Below, one piece after another: positions 36,328 through 45,731 of a stretch of DNA of 64,000 nt. Within the stretch, counting starts at the first letter, position 1. Each line of letters starts with the position of its first letter. The stretch is from Ilyomonas sp965277535 (lineage in GTDB: Bacteria > Bacteroidota > Bacteroidia > Chitinophagales > Chitinophagaceae). The stretch is taken from positions 1 through 64,000 of the forward strand of contig OZ255825.1 in assembly GCA_965277535.1 (NCBI GenBank), in the 5' to 3' direction. Made by a program: the position numbers and the translations under genes. The notes under the pieces were generated by a model. The model had not been told where the DNA came from, ran no database searches, and saw only the letters and a list, made by a program, of their open reading frames with translations.

Positions 36328-36714
36328 ATGATAACAATTGACCCAATAATTGCAGTAAAAGATGTTGAAGCCAGCACAGAGTGGTACAGGCAAGTATTTG
36401 GATTTAAACGAGCCCATGGTGAAAAAGAAATGTTTGCTGTTTTGGTATCTGATGAGGATAAAGTTTTACTCTGTCTGCATAAATGGGAAGAAGACAATCA
36501 TCCTTCTATGATAAATCCAACCATTGCCCCTGGAAATGGACTAATTCTTTACTTTAGGACAGACAACATGAACCTTATCCGGCAAAACGTTGAAAGAACA
36601 GGTGGTCTTGTTGAAGAAGAAATTCATTTGAATCAGAACTCAGAAAAAAAAGAATTTTCACTAAGAGACCCGGACGGCTATTTTTTGACAATAACTGAGT
36701 ATCACAAGTATTAA
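36328..36714 (+). CDS. VOC-family (glyoxalase/bleomycin-resistance fold) protein
   Basis: Cytoplasmic protein of 128 residues with two beta-alpha-beta-beta-beta units of the vicinal oxygen chelate fold: DPIIAVKDVEASTEWYRQVF at the start and LRDPDGYFLTITEY at the end. Members include glyoxalase I, dioxygenases and antibiotic-binding proteins; no subgroup-specific residues let me choose. Preceded by the SnoaL-like gene and followed by about 260 bases up to valS. Confidence 0.82.
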   Translation: MITIDPIIAVKDVEASTEWYRQVFGFKRAHGEKEMFAVLVSDEDKVLLCLHKWEEDNHPSMINPTIAPGNGLILYFRTDNMNLIRQNVERTGGLVEEEIHLNQNSEKKEFSLRDPDGYFLTITEYHKY

Positions 36715-36940
36715 GGCTAAAGCAAGATATAAGCCTGTCCATAAAAATATTGCCAAAAGCCTTTACTGCTAAGCCCATAATTTTTATTTTGTGTACGTAG
36801 GATTCTATCATCGTCTCCTGAAAGGGCGATGAGGTGAAGGAAATATCTCATTTTCTGCATTGCTTGATCATCCTTGAGAGACGGTGCCAGAACCAAGGTT
36901 TTTGATAAACGTGCATCATCAATCGGCGAATGTTTTCGTT

Positions 36941-36948
36941 TACATTTG
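36941..36948 (+). promoter_or_regulatory. TACATTTG -7 box for valS
   Basis: Exact TAnnTTTG match ending 25 bases before the valS ATG at 36974; it lies inside the longer open frame that begins at 36884, arguing for the later start. Confidence 0.65.
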
Positions 36949-36973
36949 CACTCATTTTTTTGCAATTGTAATT

Positions 36974-39709
36974 ATGGAATTAAGTAAGCATTATATACCT
37001 GGTGAAGCAGAAGACAAGTGGTATCAGCATTGGCTCAAAAAGGGATATTTTAACAGCCAGCCTGACGAATGTAAATCCTTCACAGTTGTGATTCCTCCGC
37101 CTAACGTTACGGGCGTTCTCCACATGGGTCATACCTTAAACGAAACCGTGCAGGATATTTTGGTGCGCAGGGCGCGAATGAACGGCTACAATGCTTGCTG
37201 GGTGCCGGGTAGCGACCATGCTTCCATTGCTACTGAAGCGAAAGTAGTTGCGATGCTGAAGGAACAAGGTATTGACAAGAACAATCTTACTCGTGAAGAG
37301 TTTTTGAAATATGCTTTTGAATGGAAAGAAAAATATGGCAATATTATTTACAGCCAGATTGCAAAGTTGGGTTGTAGTGTAGATTGGAACCGCGTTACGT
37401 TCACGATGGACGACCATTATTACAAAGCCGTCATCAAGGTATTTGTTGATTTATACAATAAAGGTTTGATCTATCGCGGTGCGCGGATGATTCATTGGGA
37501 TGTGGTTGCCAAAACAGCTTTGAGCGATGAAGAGGTTGAGTACAAAGATGTGGAAAGCACGTTGTATTATGTAAAGTATATGATTGAAGATGGCAAAGAT
37601 GAGATGACAAATGACAATGAAAAAGCATCTGTCAACGGTCAACTATCATCTGACAACTACATTATTATTGCCACACAACGACCCGAAACCATTATGGGTG
37701 ATGTAGCTGTTTGTGCAAATCCAAATGACGAACGCTATCAATCATTCAAAGGAAAGAAGGTAATTGTGCCCCTGATTAATAAAGCCGTTCCGCTAATCTT
37801 TGATAACTATGTTGATCCTTCTTTCGGAACCGGCGTTTTAAAAATCACACCTGCGCACGACATCAACGACTACAACATAGGCATCAAACACAATCTTCCC
37901 ATCATTGATACGCTCACTGAAGGGGGCAAAATAAGCGAAGCCGGACAAGTGTTTGTTGGCAAAGACCGATTTGAAGCTCGCCAACTTGCCGTTGAGCAAT
38001 TGCGTAGCGAAGGTTTGTTGGTGAAAGAAGAAACATACACAACAAGACTTGGTTATTCGCAACGAACCAATGCGGTGGTAGAACCCAAAATATCAACGCA
38101 GTGGTTTGTAAAAATGAGAGAGCTTGCCAAACCTGCACTGGATGCGGTTTTGAGCGGCAATATTAAAATTCATCCAGGCGATAAGTTTTTAGCTACTTAT
38201 AAATATTGGTTGGAGAATGTAAAAGACTGGTGCATCAGCCGCCAGCTTTGGTGGGGACAGCAGATACCGGCTTGGTATTGTGGTTCTGAACTTGTTTACG
38301 TTGGTGAATCAGAAGCGGAAGCTCATAAAGCTTGCGAGCAATTTCTTAGGAAAAAGTATGAAGAAAATAATTCAACCGGACGGGTCGCGTTTCCTCCACT
38401 TATCCGCGATCCTGACGTTCTCGATACCTGGTTTTCATCATGGCTTTGGCCTATCGAAGTGTTTAAAGGAATAACCGAACCTGATAACAAAGATATCAAT
38501 TATTATTATCCAACTTCTGTATTGGTAACAGGGCAGGACATTATTTTCTTTTGGGTGGCACGCATGATAATGGCAGGCATGGAATTCAAGCATAGCAAGC
38601 CTTTTAGCGATGTGTACTTTACTGGTATGGTGCGCGATAAGCAGGGAAGGAAAATGAGCAAGCAATTGGGTAACTCGCCCGATTTGCTCCAATTGATTGA
38701 TAAATATGGAGCCGATGCTGTGCGCTTTGGCATTATGATTTCATCGCCAGCGGGTAATGATTTGTTGTTTGATGAAGCATCGCTGGAACAAGGCAGAAAT
38801 TTCAACAATAAACTGTGGAATGCACTGAAGCTGGTGAAGATGTGGGAGGATAAATTAGAAACTAGCGAAGCCGGAGAATTGGAAAGCGAGAACAACCCGC
38901 CTGCAGGACAGATTAACTTTGCTGTACAATGGTTTGGCAACAGGCTGAATAAAGTAAGGGGAGAGGTTGATTATTTATTGTCAAACTTTAAACTGAGCGA
39001 GGCATTAAAAAGCATTTATTCCCTGATATGGGATGATTTCTGTAGCTGGTATCTCGAATGGATAAAACCTTCAGCCGATGAAAAAATGAGCAGGGTAGTG
39101 TATCAAAAAACAACGGATTTCTTTGATACCATCTTACAACTGCTTCATCCTTTCATGCCGTTTATAACGGAAGAAATTTATCATTTACTGAAAGAAAGAA
39201 GCGATGATTTGTGTGTAAAGCAGTGGAAAGGTTTTGTAGAAGCAGATGATGCCATTTTACAAGAAGGAATTTTGCTTCAACAAACTATAACCGGGGTTCG
39301 CGATGCAAAAAATAAAAACGGATTGAAGCCTCGTGAAACAGTTGGTTTTTTCATTCAAACAGGTGAGAGAAGCTCTTATGAACGGTTTGCATTTATCCTG
39401 CAAAAACAAACCTCGGCAAGCGAAATACTTTTTGTAGATGAACCTGTTGCGGAGGCAATTGTCATTTCTCTTGAAAAAGATAAAATATATCTGCGAGCAA
39501 ATATTTCGATTGACAAGCAAAGTATCAAAGAAGAAATTGCAAAAGACCTCGCATACCAGCGCAACTTTTTAAATAGTGTGATGAAAAAATTATCGAACGA
39601 ACGCTTTGTACAAAACGCAAAAGCTGAAGTGATTGCGTTGGAGCGTAAAAAGCAAACTGATGCGGAAGCCCGCATTCAATCTTTAGAACAAAGTCTTGCT
39701 AACTTATGA
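36974..39709 (+). CDS. valS: Valine--tRNA ligase
   Basis: Class I aminoacyl-tRNA synthetase of 911 residues that charges tRNA-Val. The HIGH motif is HMGH at 50-53 in PPPNVTGVLHMGHTLNETVQ, the KMSKS motif is KMSKQ near residue 560 (GRKMSKQLGNSPD), and the editing domain carries ATQRPETIMGD. The family start MELSKHYIPGEAEDKWYQHW sits at 36974. The C-terminal 60 residues form the usual coiled coil. The stop overlaps the next gene's ATG (ATGA), making valS the first gene of a coupled three-gene operon. Confidence 0.97.
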   Translation: MELSKHYIPGEAEDKWYQHWLKKGYFNSQPDECKSFTVVIPPPNVTGVLHMGHTLNETVQDILVRRARMNGYNACWVPGSDHASIATEAKVVAMLKEQGIDKNNLTREEFLKYAFEWKEKYGNIIYSQIAKLGCSVDWNRVTFTMDDHYYKAVIKVFVDLYNKGLIYRGARMIHWDVVAKTALSDEEVEYKDVESTLYYVKYMIEDGKDEMTNDNEKASVNGQLSSDNYIIIATQRPETIMGDVAVCANPNDERYQSFKGKKVIVPLINKAVPLIFDNYVDPSFGTGVLKITPAHDINDYNIGIKHNLPIIDTLTEGGKISEAGQVFVGKDRFEARQLAVEQLRSEGLLVKEETYTTRLGYSQRTNAVVEPKISTQWFVKMRELAKPALDAVLSGNIKIHPGDKFLATYKYWLENVKDWCISRQLWWGQQIPAWYCGSELVYVGESEAEAHKACEQFLRKKYEENNSTGRVAFPPLIRDPDVLDTWFSSWLWPIEVFKGITEPDNKDINYYYPTSVLVTGQDIIFFWVARMIMAGMEFKHSKPFSDVYFTGMVRDKQGRKMSKQLGNSPDLLQLIDKYGADAVRFGIMISSPAGNDLLFDEASLEQGRNFNNKLWNALKLVKMWEDKLETSEAGELESENNPPAGQINFAVQWFGNRLNKVRGEVDYLLSNFKLSEALKSIYSLIWDDFCSWYLEWIKPSADEKMSRVVYQKTTDFFDTILQLLHPFMPFITEEIYHLLKERSDDLCVKQWKGFVEADDAILQEGILLQQTITGVRDAKNKNGLKPRETVGFFIQTGERSSYERFAFILQKQTSASEILFVDEPVAEAIVISLEKDKIYLRANISIDKQSIKEEIAKDLAYQRNFLNSVMKKLSNERFVQNAKAEVIALERKKQTDAEARIQSLEQSLANL

Positions 39710-40308
39710 AAGATAGATTAAAAGTCTTTTTTGTTTTTGCCGCTTTTTTTCTTCTCGCTTGTTTTGGTTTTGTAAAAAAAGCAAACGCCCAAAATTGGGA
39801 TGTCAATGTTGTTAAAGCGCTCAACCCAATTCATCCGAATTCCTTTGTGGCTAAGGGTTTGAGTGCATCTGTATATCCTATAGGTATTGCAATTCCCGTT
39901 ACAACTTTCATTATCGGAGAAGTAAAAAAAGATGCAAAAACAAAAGTGCAGGCGTATGAGCAAATCGGTTCCATTGCAATAAGTGCCATCATTGCTGAAG
40001 CCTTGAAAAAAGGAATCAACAGAGAAAGACCTTACCAAAAGTACTCAGGCATTTATCCCTACCAATATGAAACGGGCGAATCCTTTCCATCCGGCCACAC
40101 AACCATTGCTTTTGCTACCGCCACAACTATTTCTTTACAGTACAAAAAATGGTATGTAGTAGTGCCAGCTTATGTGTGGGCGGCAAGCTGCGGTTACTCA
40201 AGATTGTATTTGGGTGAACATTACACCACCGATGTGTTGGCTGGTGCAGCCATTGGCACTGGCAGCGCTTTTGTAAGTCATTGGCTCACAAAAAAGATAT
40301 TCAGATAA
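39706..40308 (+). CDS. PAP2-family membrane phosphatase
   Basis: Phosphatidic-acid-phosphatase-type protein of 200 residues, with an N-terminal hydrophobic segment and several membrane helices. The three catalytic blocks are intact: K-x6-RP (KKGINRERP), PSGHTT and SRLYLGEHYTTD (R, H and D). Members dephosphorylate lipids or undecaprenyl diphosphate in the membrane. Its ATG overlaps the valS stop by four bases and its stop shares one base with the following GNAT start (TAATG), so translation is coupled across all three genes. Confidence 0.9.
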   Translation: MKDRLKVFFVFAAFFLLACFGFVKKANAQNWDVNVVKALNPIHPNSFVAKGLSASVYPIGIAIPVTTFIIGEVKKDAKTKVQAYEQIGSIAISAIIAEALKKGINRERPYQKYSGIYPYQYETGESFPSGHTTIAFATATTISLQYKKWYVVVPAYVWAASCGYSRLYLGEHYTTDVLAGAAIGTGSAFVSHWLTKKIFR

Positions 40309-40799
40309 TGTTTCGGTTTAAAAGAGCAGATGAAAGTGAAATCAGTGCTATACAAATTATTGCTGATGCCACGTGGAAACAAACTTATATTTCTATTTTG
40401 AGTAAAGATCAGATTGATTATATGTACAATTGGATGTATTCAAAAGACGAACTTCTAAAGCAATTTGAAAACGGGCATCTGTTTTATTTTATTTACAATA
40501 ATTGGGATATTGCTGGTTTTGCTTCAATAGAAAAAATAGACGACAATATTTGTAAGTTGCATAAGATTTATGTGGTGCCACAGCAACAAGGCAAAGGTGT
40601 TGGTAAAGCATTGTTGGAATTCATTATCAACAAAGTTCGCTCATTAGGTAGCGCTCAATTGTTATTGAATGTGAACCGCAAAAACAAAGCACGATTCTTT
40701 TATGAAAAGCACGGTTTTATAATCAAAGAAAAAGCAGATATTGAAATTGGCAACAGATACTTTATGAACGATTACATAATGGCGTTAAATATCGAATAA
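40308..40799 (+). CDS. GNAT-family N-acetyltransferase
   Basis: Acetyl-CoA-dependent acetyltransferase of 163 residues. The start MFRFKRADESEISAIQ at 40308 overlaps the PAP2 stop; a frame opening at 40281 lies inside PAP2. Motif A, with the acetyl-CoA loop, is IYVVPQQQGKGVGKALLEFI, followed by NVNRKNKARFFYEKHGF, which is the RimI/YncA-like end. The acceptor is unknown. Last gene of the valS operon, ended by the strong hairpin at 40869. Confidence 0.88.
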   Translation: MFRFKRADESEISAIQIIADATWKQTYISILSKDQIDYMYNWMYSKDELLKQFENGHLFYFIYNNWDIAGFASIEKIDDNICKLHKIYVVPQQQGKGVGKALLEFIINKVRSLGSAQLLLNVNRKNKARFFYEKHGFIIKEKADIEIGNRYFMNDYIMALNIE

Positions 40800-40868
40800 A
40801 AAATTAAGGCTATCTTTCTTATAATTTATATTATGTTAAGTTGATTTCTTGATTGTTTATGCCCTACT

Positions 40869-40907
40869 AAAACAAAAGCAGCCAATCCAGTTGGCTGCTT
40901 TTGTTTT
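40869..40907. terminator. Bidirectional terminator between the GNAT and TPR genes
   Basis: Perfect 17-bp inverted repeat: AAAACAAAAGCAGCCAA (40869-40885), loop TCCAG, TTGGCTGCTTTTGTTTT (40891-40907). Serves both convergent transcripts. Its arms share the AAAACAAAAGC foot with the dnaE terminator. Confidence 0.85.
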
Positions 40908-40928
40908 TGCATGAATTTTTAAACAAGC

Positions 40929-42227
40929 TTACATGCCTTTGTACTTATCATGTTCGTTTGAGAACTGATTGAACTTAGCGTCGTACTTGTCGTAATCTTT
41001 TGGAGCTACGCCTTTGGTGCGTTCTCTTTTCCACTGATATAAGTTAGCAAGAAAATCTACTGAGCGGTTTAAAGAATTTGATTCGCTTTTATCTCTGTCA
41101 GTTTTCGCTTTTAAAACATCATAGCCTTTTTCAAGCCAGTATATAGCAGTATCAGCGTAAGGCGCCTGCTCTTTCTGAATTTCGGTACGTTTTGCTTTTA
41201 AACTTGCTCCTTCGCCTCTTAAAGCATAATACTTGTCATCCAAAGTATTAAAAATGTTGTAACTCAAAACACCGGCATTAAAAGCGTATAAGCCTTTACT
41301 TGGATTTATAGCAAACAACTTTTCATAAATACCTGCCGACGTTTTTTTCAGTTCAATTTGCTGCGCACTATCCAATGTTTTTGTTTTCTCAGGATCATTA
41401 AAAGCTTCTGCGTAAGCCACCAATTGATCTTCGGTTAATGAACCATTTGCATCAGCTTTGTATTTGTCAATAATTTGCTGTAACGAAGAGCCACTGGTCA
41501 TGTTGCTCATTTCCATTTGCGTCCATACAGAAGATTGGTCGGGATACAACTGCTTTGCAACAGCGACGTACTTTGTAAATTTATCAGTTTGTTTCAATCG
41601 CTGAAAGTCATCCAGCATATATTGATACATAGGTTGTAAATCCTTGCCGCTTGCTTTTATGTCGGCAAGCTTTTGATAATACGTAACTGCGTCATCTAAT
41701 TTACCAGCATTTTGAGCAGCATAACCTGTATATAAAATAGTGAAGGTATCAACGGAAGATTTGTTACTGTTAAAACCGTGTTTGTTGATAAATTCACTCA
41801 TGGCTTCGGCGCGTTTGAAGTTGTCGAACGCAAGAGGCCAATTGCTCTGTGTAAAGTATTTTTTTCCGTCGTTAAACGATGTTGTGTACAGTTGCGCAAT
41901 GCTGTTTAAAGTACCATTTGATCTTAAATCTTTTAAAGAAGTATCTTTTGCTTCATACATCATCAAAGCTTTGTACGCATCTTCTGCAGCATTGGGATAT
42001 TTGGAAGCATTGGCACTATCTTTATAAAATTCGCTGTTCAAAGCGGCTTCCCACAAATAAGTGTCAGGTTTGTCTTTACCCTTGTCTGATGCTGCAATTT
42101 TGTCAAGCTCTTTTTTTGCATCATCGTATTTTTTCAGGGTATACAAGGTAGATACTTTGGTGTAATCCTGTGCCATGGCAATACAAACAGCCGAGGCGAA
42201 CAAAAGTGATAACGTTATTTTTTTCAT
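40929..42227 (-). CDS. Exported TPR-like repeat protein
   Basis: Protein of 432 residues with a signal peptide (KKITLSLLFASAVCIAMAQ) and helical repeats of the tetratricopeptide kind, for example LYTLKKYDDAKKELDKIAA near the start and AAQNAGKLDDAVTYYQKLAD in the middle, ending with a Lys/Asp-rich segment. Likely a periplasmic or outer-membrane scaffold; function unknown. It begins 12 bases after the gyrA stop on the same strand, so it is probably the second gene of a gyrA operon. Confidence 0.8.
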   Translation of the reverse strand: MKKITLSLLFASAVCIAMAQDYTKVSTLYTLKKYDDAKKELDKIAASDKGKDKPDTYLWEAALNSEFYKDSANASKYPNAAEDAYKALMMYEAKDTSLKDLRSNGTLNSIAQLYTTSFNDGKKYFTQSNWPLAFDNFKRAEAMSEFINKHGFNSNKSSVDTFTILYTGYAAQNAGKLDDAVTYYQKLADIKASGKDLQPMYQYMLDDFQRLKQTDKFTKYVAVAKQLYPDQSSVWTQMEMSNMTSGSSLQQIIDKYKADANGSLTEDQLVAYAEAFNDPEKTKTLDSAQQIELKKTSAGIYEKLFAINPSKGLYAFNAGVLSYNIFNTLDDKYYALRGEGASLKAKRTEIQKEQAPYADTAIYWLEKGYDVLKAKTDRDKSESNSLNRSVDFLANLYQWKRERTKGVAPKDYDKYDAKFNQFSNEHDKYKGM

Positions 42228-42239
42228 AGCGTTTATTTT

Positions 42240-44921
42240 TTATTGTTGATTGTCGTTAGCAGTATCAGATGTTTCTGAATTTGTTTCGTTTAATGTAGAG
42301 AGATTTGTTTCTGGTGTAGCGTTTTCTTTTGCTTCAATTTCTTCAACAATTGCTTCCTCTTCTTCTACCTGCGAAACAGCAGCAATTTCATCACCATTAT
42401 CCAATCGTATCAAAATTACTCCCTGCGTGTTTCGTCCGGCTTCTTTAATGTTTTTTACCGGCGTTCTTAATGTGATGCCCGATTTACAGGTAATAATTAA
42501 ATCTTCTTTTTCGCTCACATTTAAAATGGCAACCAGATATCCTGTTTTTTCAGTAACATTAATGGTTCTCACTCCTTTACCACCACGGTTGGTAATGCGA
42601 TACACATCTTCACCTTCTGTAACAAGCGGCGTGCGTTTGCCAAAGCCTTTTTCACTCACCACCAAAATCGTCTTTTCGGAATCTTCCCTATTTACACATA
42701 TCATGCCTATCACTTCATCTTTTCCATCTTCTGTATCAATTCCTCCCACACCAATTGCGCCTCTGCCTGTTGGACGCACTTTAACCTCAGGAAAACGGAT
42801 GGCTCTGCCACTACGCACCGCCATCATTATTTCGTTGTTGCCGGTGGTTAACTTAGCCTCCAGCAGCTCATCGCCTTCTACAATTGTAATTGCATTTACG
42901 CCACTGGTACGGGGGCGACTAAAATCTTCCAGCGGCGTTTTTTTAATAATGCCCTTTTTTGTACAAAGAATGATGTTATGGTTTTGCACAAATTCTTTGT
43001 TATCTAATTTCTTAACATCAAGAATGGCTCTTACTTTATCGTCGGGCGGAATTTGAATTAGGTTTTGAATTGCTCTTCCCTTGCTTTGCTTCTCGCCTTC
43101 CGGAATTTCATACACTTTCAGCCAGAATGCTCTTCCCTTCTCGGTAAAAAACATCATGGTGTGATGCGTAGAAGCTACAAAAAGATGTTCAACATAATCT
43201 TCTTCTCTTGTTTTGCTACCGATAGCTCCTCTTCCACCGCGCCGCTGCTGGCGATATTCGGTAGCCGATGTACGTTTGATGTAACCCAAATGCGAAATAG
43301 TAATGATAACGTTTTCGTCTTCAATCAGATCTTCAATGCGCATTTCATCAGCGAGGTATTGAATTTCGCTTTTGCGCACATCACCAAATCTTTCTTTTAC
43401 TTCTCCTAGTTCATTTTTGATAACATCAAAGCGCAATGCTTCATCACCAAGCAAAGCAGTTAAATGAGCAACAGTTTGCATTAAATCACCAAACTCATTC
43501 TGAATTTTATCGCGTTCTAAACCCGTTAACCGTTGCAGGCGCAATTCCAAAATGGCTTTTGCCTGCACATCTGTTAATCCGGCTTCCTGGTTATAAATAT
43601 TCTGATCAATATCAGTAAACAAAGCCTGGTTCAAATACCAGTTCTCTTCTTTGCTTTTATTGATTAAACTCTTCATCGCATCATCAGGTGTACGGCTTTC
43701 GCGAATGAGGCGAATCACTTCATCCAAATGATCCAACGCTTTCAGATAACCTTCTAAGATGTGCGCCCTTTCTTTTGCTTTGCGAAGCTCGAATTTGGTG
43801 CGTCGAATGACAACTTCCATGCGGAAATCAACAAACTCAACAATCAAATCTTTGAGATTCATTATGCGCGGACGGCCTTTGCTGATGGCCACGTTATTAA
43901 TGCCATAGCTGGTTTGTAGTTCCGTGTGTTTATAAAGGTGGTTGGCAACTACGCTGGCAACAGCATCGCGTTTTAAATCAATCACAATACGGGTGCCTTC
44001 GCGCTTGTTGCTTTCGTTGTTTACGTGTGCAATGCCTTCAATAATTTTTTCATTTACCAACTGCCCGATTCTGTCAGTTAGCGAATCGCGGTTTACCTGG
44101 TACGGAACTTCGGTGATGATAATTTGTTCGCGGCCGCTGGCTTTGGTTTCAATGGTATATTTACCCCGGACCACCACCCTTCCACGACCGGTTAAAAAGC
44201 CTTGCTTCACGCCTTCCATGCCATAGATGACACCGCCCGTTGGGAAATCGGGTGCTTTCACAAAACCAATCAGTTCTTCAATGGAGATTTCTTTATTGTT
44301 TATGTAAGCTATGCAGCCATCAACCACTTCGCTTAAGTTGTGAGGCATCATGTTGGTTGCCATGCCCACAGCAATACCGCTGCTGCCGTTCACCAGCAAT
44401 TGCGGAACGCGGGTTGGTAACACAGTCGGTTCATTCAACGAATCGTCAAAGTTAAGCCCAAAATCAACCGTTTCTTTATCAATATCTTCCAGCATGCTTT
44501 CGGCAACGCGTTGCAAACGAACTTCGGTATAACGCATAGCAGCCGGAGGGTCGCCATCCTGGTTGCCAAAATTTCCCTGGCCATCCACCATCATATAGCG
44601 CATTGTCCAGTCCTGCGCCATGCGCACCAGCGTATCATAAATAGAAGCATCACCATGCGGGTGATATTTGCCCATTACCTCACCAACAATACGTGCCGAC
44701 TTTTTGTAAGCTTTGTTGCTGTTGTTGCCCAATTCATTCATTGCATACAACACACGGCGGTGAACAGGTTTAAAACCGTCGCGCGCATCGGGCAAAGCAC
44801 GACCAACAATGACAGACATTGAATAATCAATGTAAGCCGTTTTCATTTGCTCTTCAATATTAATCTGGATGATGCGGTCGTTATCGTTTGTTTCGAGGGG
44901 TGTTATCTGATTTTCTTCCAT
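42240..44921 (-). CDS. gyrA: DNA gyrase subunit A
   Basis: Breakage-reunion subunit of gyrase, 893 residues, which with GyrB introduces negative supercoils. The catalytic Tyr is Y131 in AAMRYTEVRLQ; the quinolone-determining region reads KYHPHGDASIYDTLVRMAQ, where the residue aligned to E. coli Ser83 is Ala92 and Asp87 is conserved as D96. The gyrase-specific GyrA box is present (QQRRGGRGAIG), which separates it from ParC. The C-terminal beta-pinwheel is followed by an acidic tail (EVEEEEA-like then Thr/Asn-rich). Followed at 12 bases by the TPR gene. Confidence 0.96.
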   Translation of the reverse strand: MEENQITPLETNDNDRIIQINIEEQMKTAYIDYSMSVIVGRALPDARDGFKPVHRRVLYAMNELGNNSNKAYKKSARIVGEVMGKYHPHGDASIYDTLVRMAQDWTMRYMMVDGQGNFGNQDGDPPAAMRYTEVRLQRVAESMLEDIDKETVDFGLNFDDSLNEPTVLPTRVPQLLVNGSSGIAVGMATNMMPHNLSEVVDGCIAYINNKEISIEELIGFVKAPDFPTGGVIYGMEGVKQGFLTGRGRVVVRGKYTIETKASGREQIIITEVPYQVNRDSLTDRIGQLVNEKIIEGIAHVNNESNKREGTRIVIDLKRDAVASVVANHLYKHTELQTSYGINNVAISKGRPRIMNLKDLIVEFVDFRMEVVIRRTKFELRKAKERAHILEGYLKALDHLDEVIRLIRESRTPDDAMKSLINKSKEENWYLNQALFTDIDQNIYNQEAGLTDVQAKAILELRLQRLTGLERDKIQNEFGDLMQTVAHLTALLGDEALRFDVIKNELGEVKERFGDVRKSEIQYLADEMRIEDLIEDENVIITISHLGYIKRTSATEYRQQRRGGRGAIGSKTREEDYVEHLFVASTHHTMMFFTEKGRAFWLKVYEIPEGEKQSKGRAIQNLIQIPPDDKVRAILDVKKLDNKEFVQNHNIILCTKKGIIKKTPLEDFSRPRTSGVNAITIVEGDELLEAKLTTGNNEIMMAVRSGRAIRFPEVKVRPTGRGAIGVGGIDTEDGKDEVIGMICVNREDSEKTILVVSEKGFGKRTPLVTEGEDVYRITNRGGKGVRTINVTEKTGYLVAILNVSEKEDLIITCKSGITLRTPVKNIKEAGRNTQGVILIRLDNGDEIAAVSQVEEEEAIVEEIEAKENATPETNLSTLNETNSETSDTANDNQQ

Positions 44922-45382
44922 GAAATTTTTTAATCGTTTGCAGCAGGCAAATGTGTAGATTTTGTAAGTGGTAAAAGTAATTATTTATCAATGAATTTGG
45001 ATAAGAAAAGTGTTTTTTTAACGGGTTTTTTGAGAGATGATTATTTAGTGCTGAAAAGGATACTTATAATAGATTTTCATTTTTTGAAAGTATGTAATTT
45101 GAGGAGGGAATGAAAAGATTTAGTTATGAATTGTTATGTGAATGAATGACGATGTTGCGAAACAATAGAAATGCGCGGAAAGTTGTATTGGCGCGGATCT
45201 TTGGTTTTGCTCGTTTTTGTATTGTAATTGATTTTAAGTTGAATATACAATAAGTGCGCGGACTTGGTGGAATAAATAATAGCGTCTATTTTTTGAGTTG
45301 CCTGCAAGCTTACTTGACAGCCTACAAACTCTAAAGTGACCAATAACAAATGGACTATAAGTTTTAAGGACAAACTTTATAA
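44922..45382. other. Intergenic region upstream of gyrA, left edge of the accessory region
   Basis: 461 bases between divergent genes. gyrA's promoter should lie at about 44930-44990; the closest box on the minus strand is CACATTTG, one base off TAnnTTTG. From about 45130 on the composition changes and the sequence begins to look like the small-gene region to the right. A 79-codon minus-strand frame (45134-45373) has no family likeness and is not called. Confidence 0.5.
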
Positions 45383-45694
45383 ATGACAACCATGCTTTTT
45401 ATAACTCAACTAATTTATATAAAAGAAGGGCAAGAAAATATATTTCATCAATTTGAAGATATTGCAATTCCAACAATTTTGAAATATAATGGACAACTTT
45501 TATTGAGAATAAGACCTAACGAAAGATCATTTGTTGAAACACACATTGAAAAGCCTTACGAAATTCATTTAGTAGAATTTGCAGCAGAAAATGACTTTGA
45601 GAATTTTATGCAAGACGAAGAACGTAAACACTTTTTATACTTGAAAGAACAATCAATAAAATCTGTGATACTTATAAAAGGAACACAAATTTGA
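45383..45694 (+). CDS. DUF1330-like small protein
   Basis: Protein of 103 residues whose pattern (LIYIKEGQENIFHQFEDIAI, YNGQLLLRIRP, EIHLVEFAAENDFENFMQDE, then a final strand) fits a dimeric alpha-beta barrel of the DUF1330/NIPSNAP kind; no activity can be assigned. The gene is AT-rich compared with the core genes around it. A second ATG at 45392 could be the start. It is the first of a run of small + strand genes and is followed by a spacer into which the IS1182-type element has inserted. Confidence 0.65.
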   Translation: MTTMLFITQLIYIKEGQENIFHQFEDIAIPTILKYNGQLLLRIRPNERSFVETHIEKPYEIHLVEFAAENDFENFMQDEERKHFLYLKEQSIKSVILIKGTQI

Positions 45695-45731
45695 CATTAA
45701 GAGAAAGCCAGCAGGCAACATTGGTGGCTGA

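Noticed and set aside
36717..36965. 82-codon minus-strand frame upstream of valS
   Set aside because: Covers the valS promoter box and has no family likeness; Cys/Lys-rich start is compositional.
45134..45373. 79-codon minus-strand frame left of the DUF1330-like gene
   Set aside because: No recognisable protein pattern; the region has the composition of a spacer.
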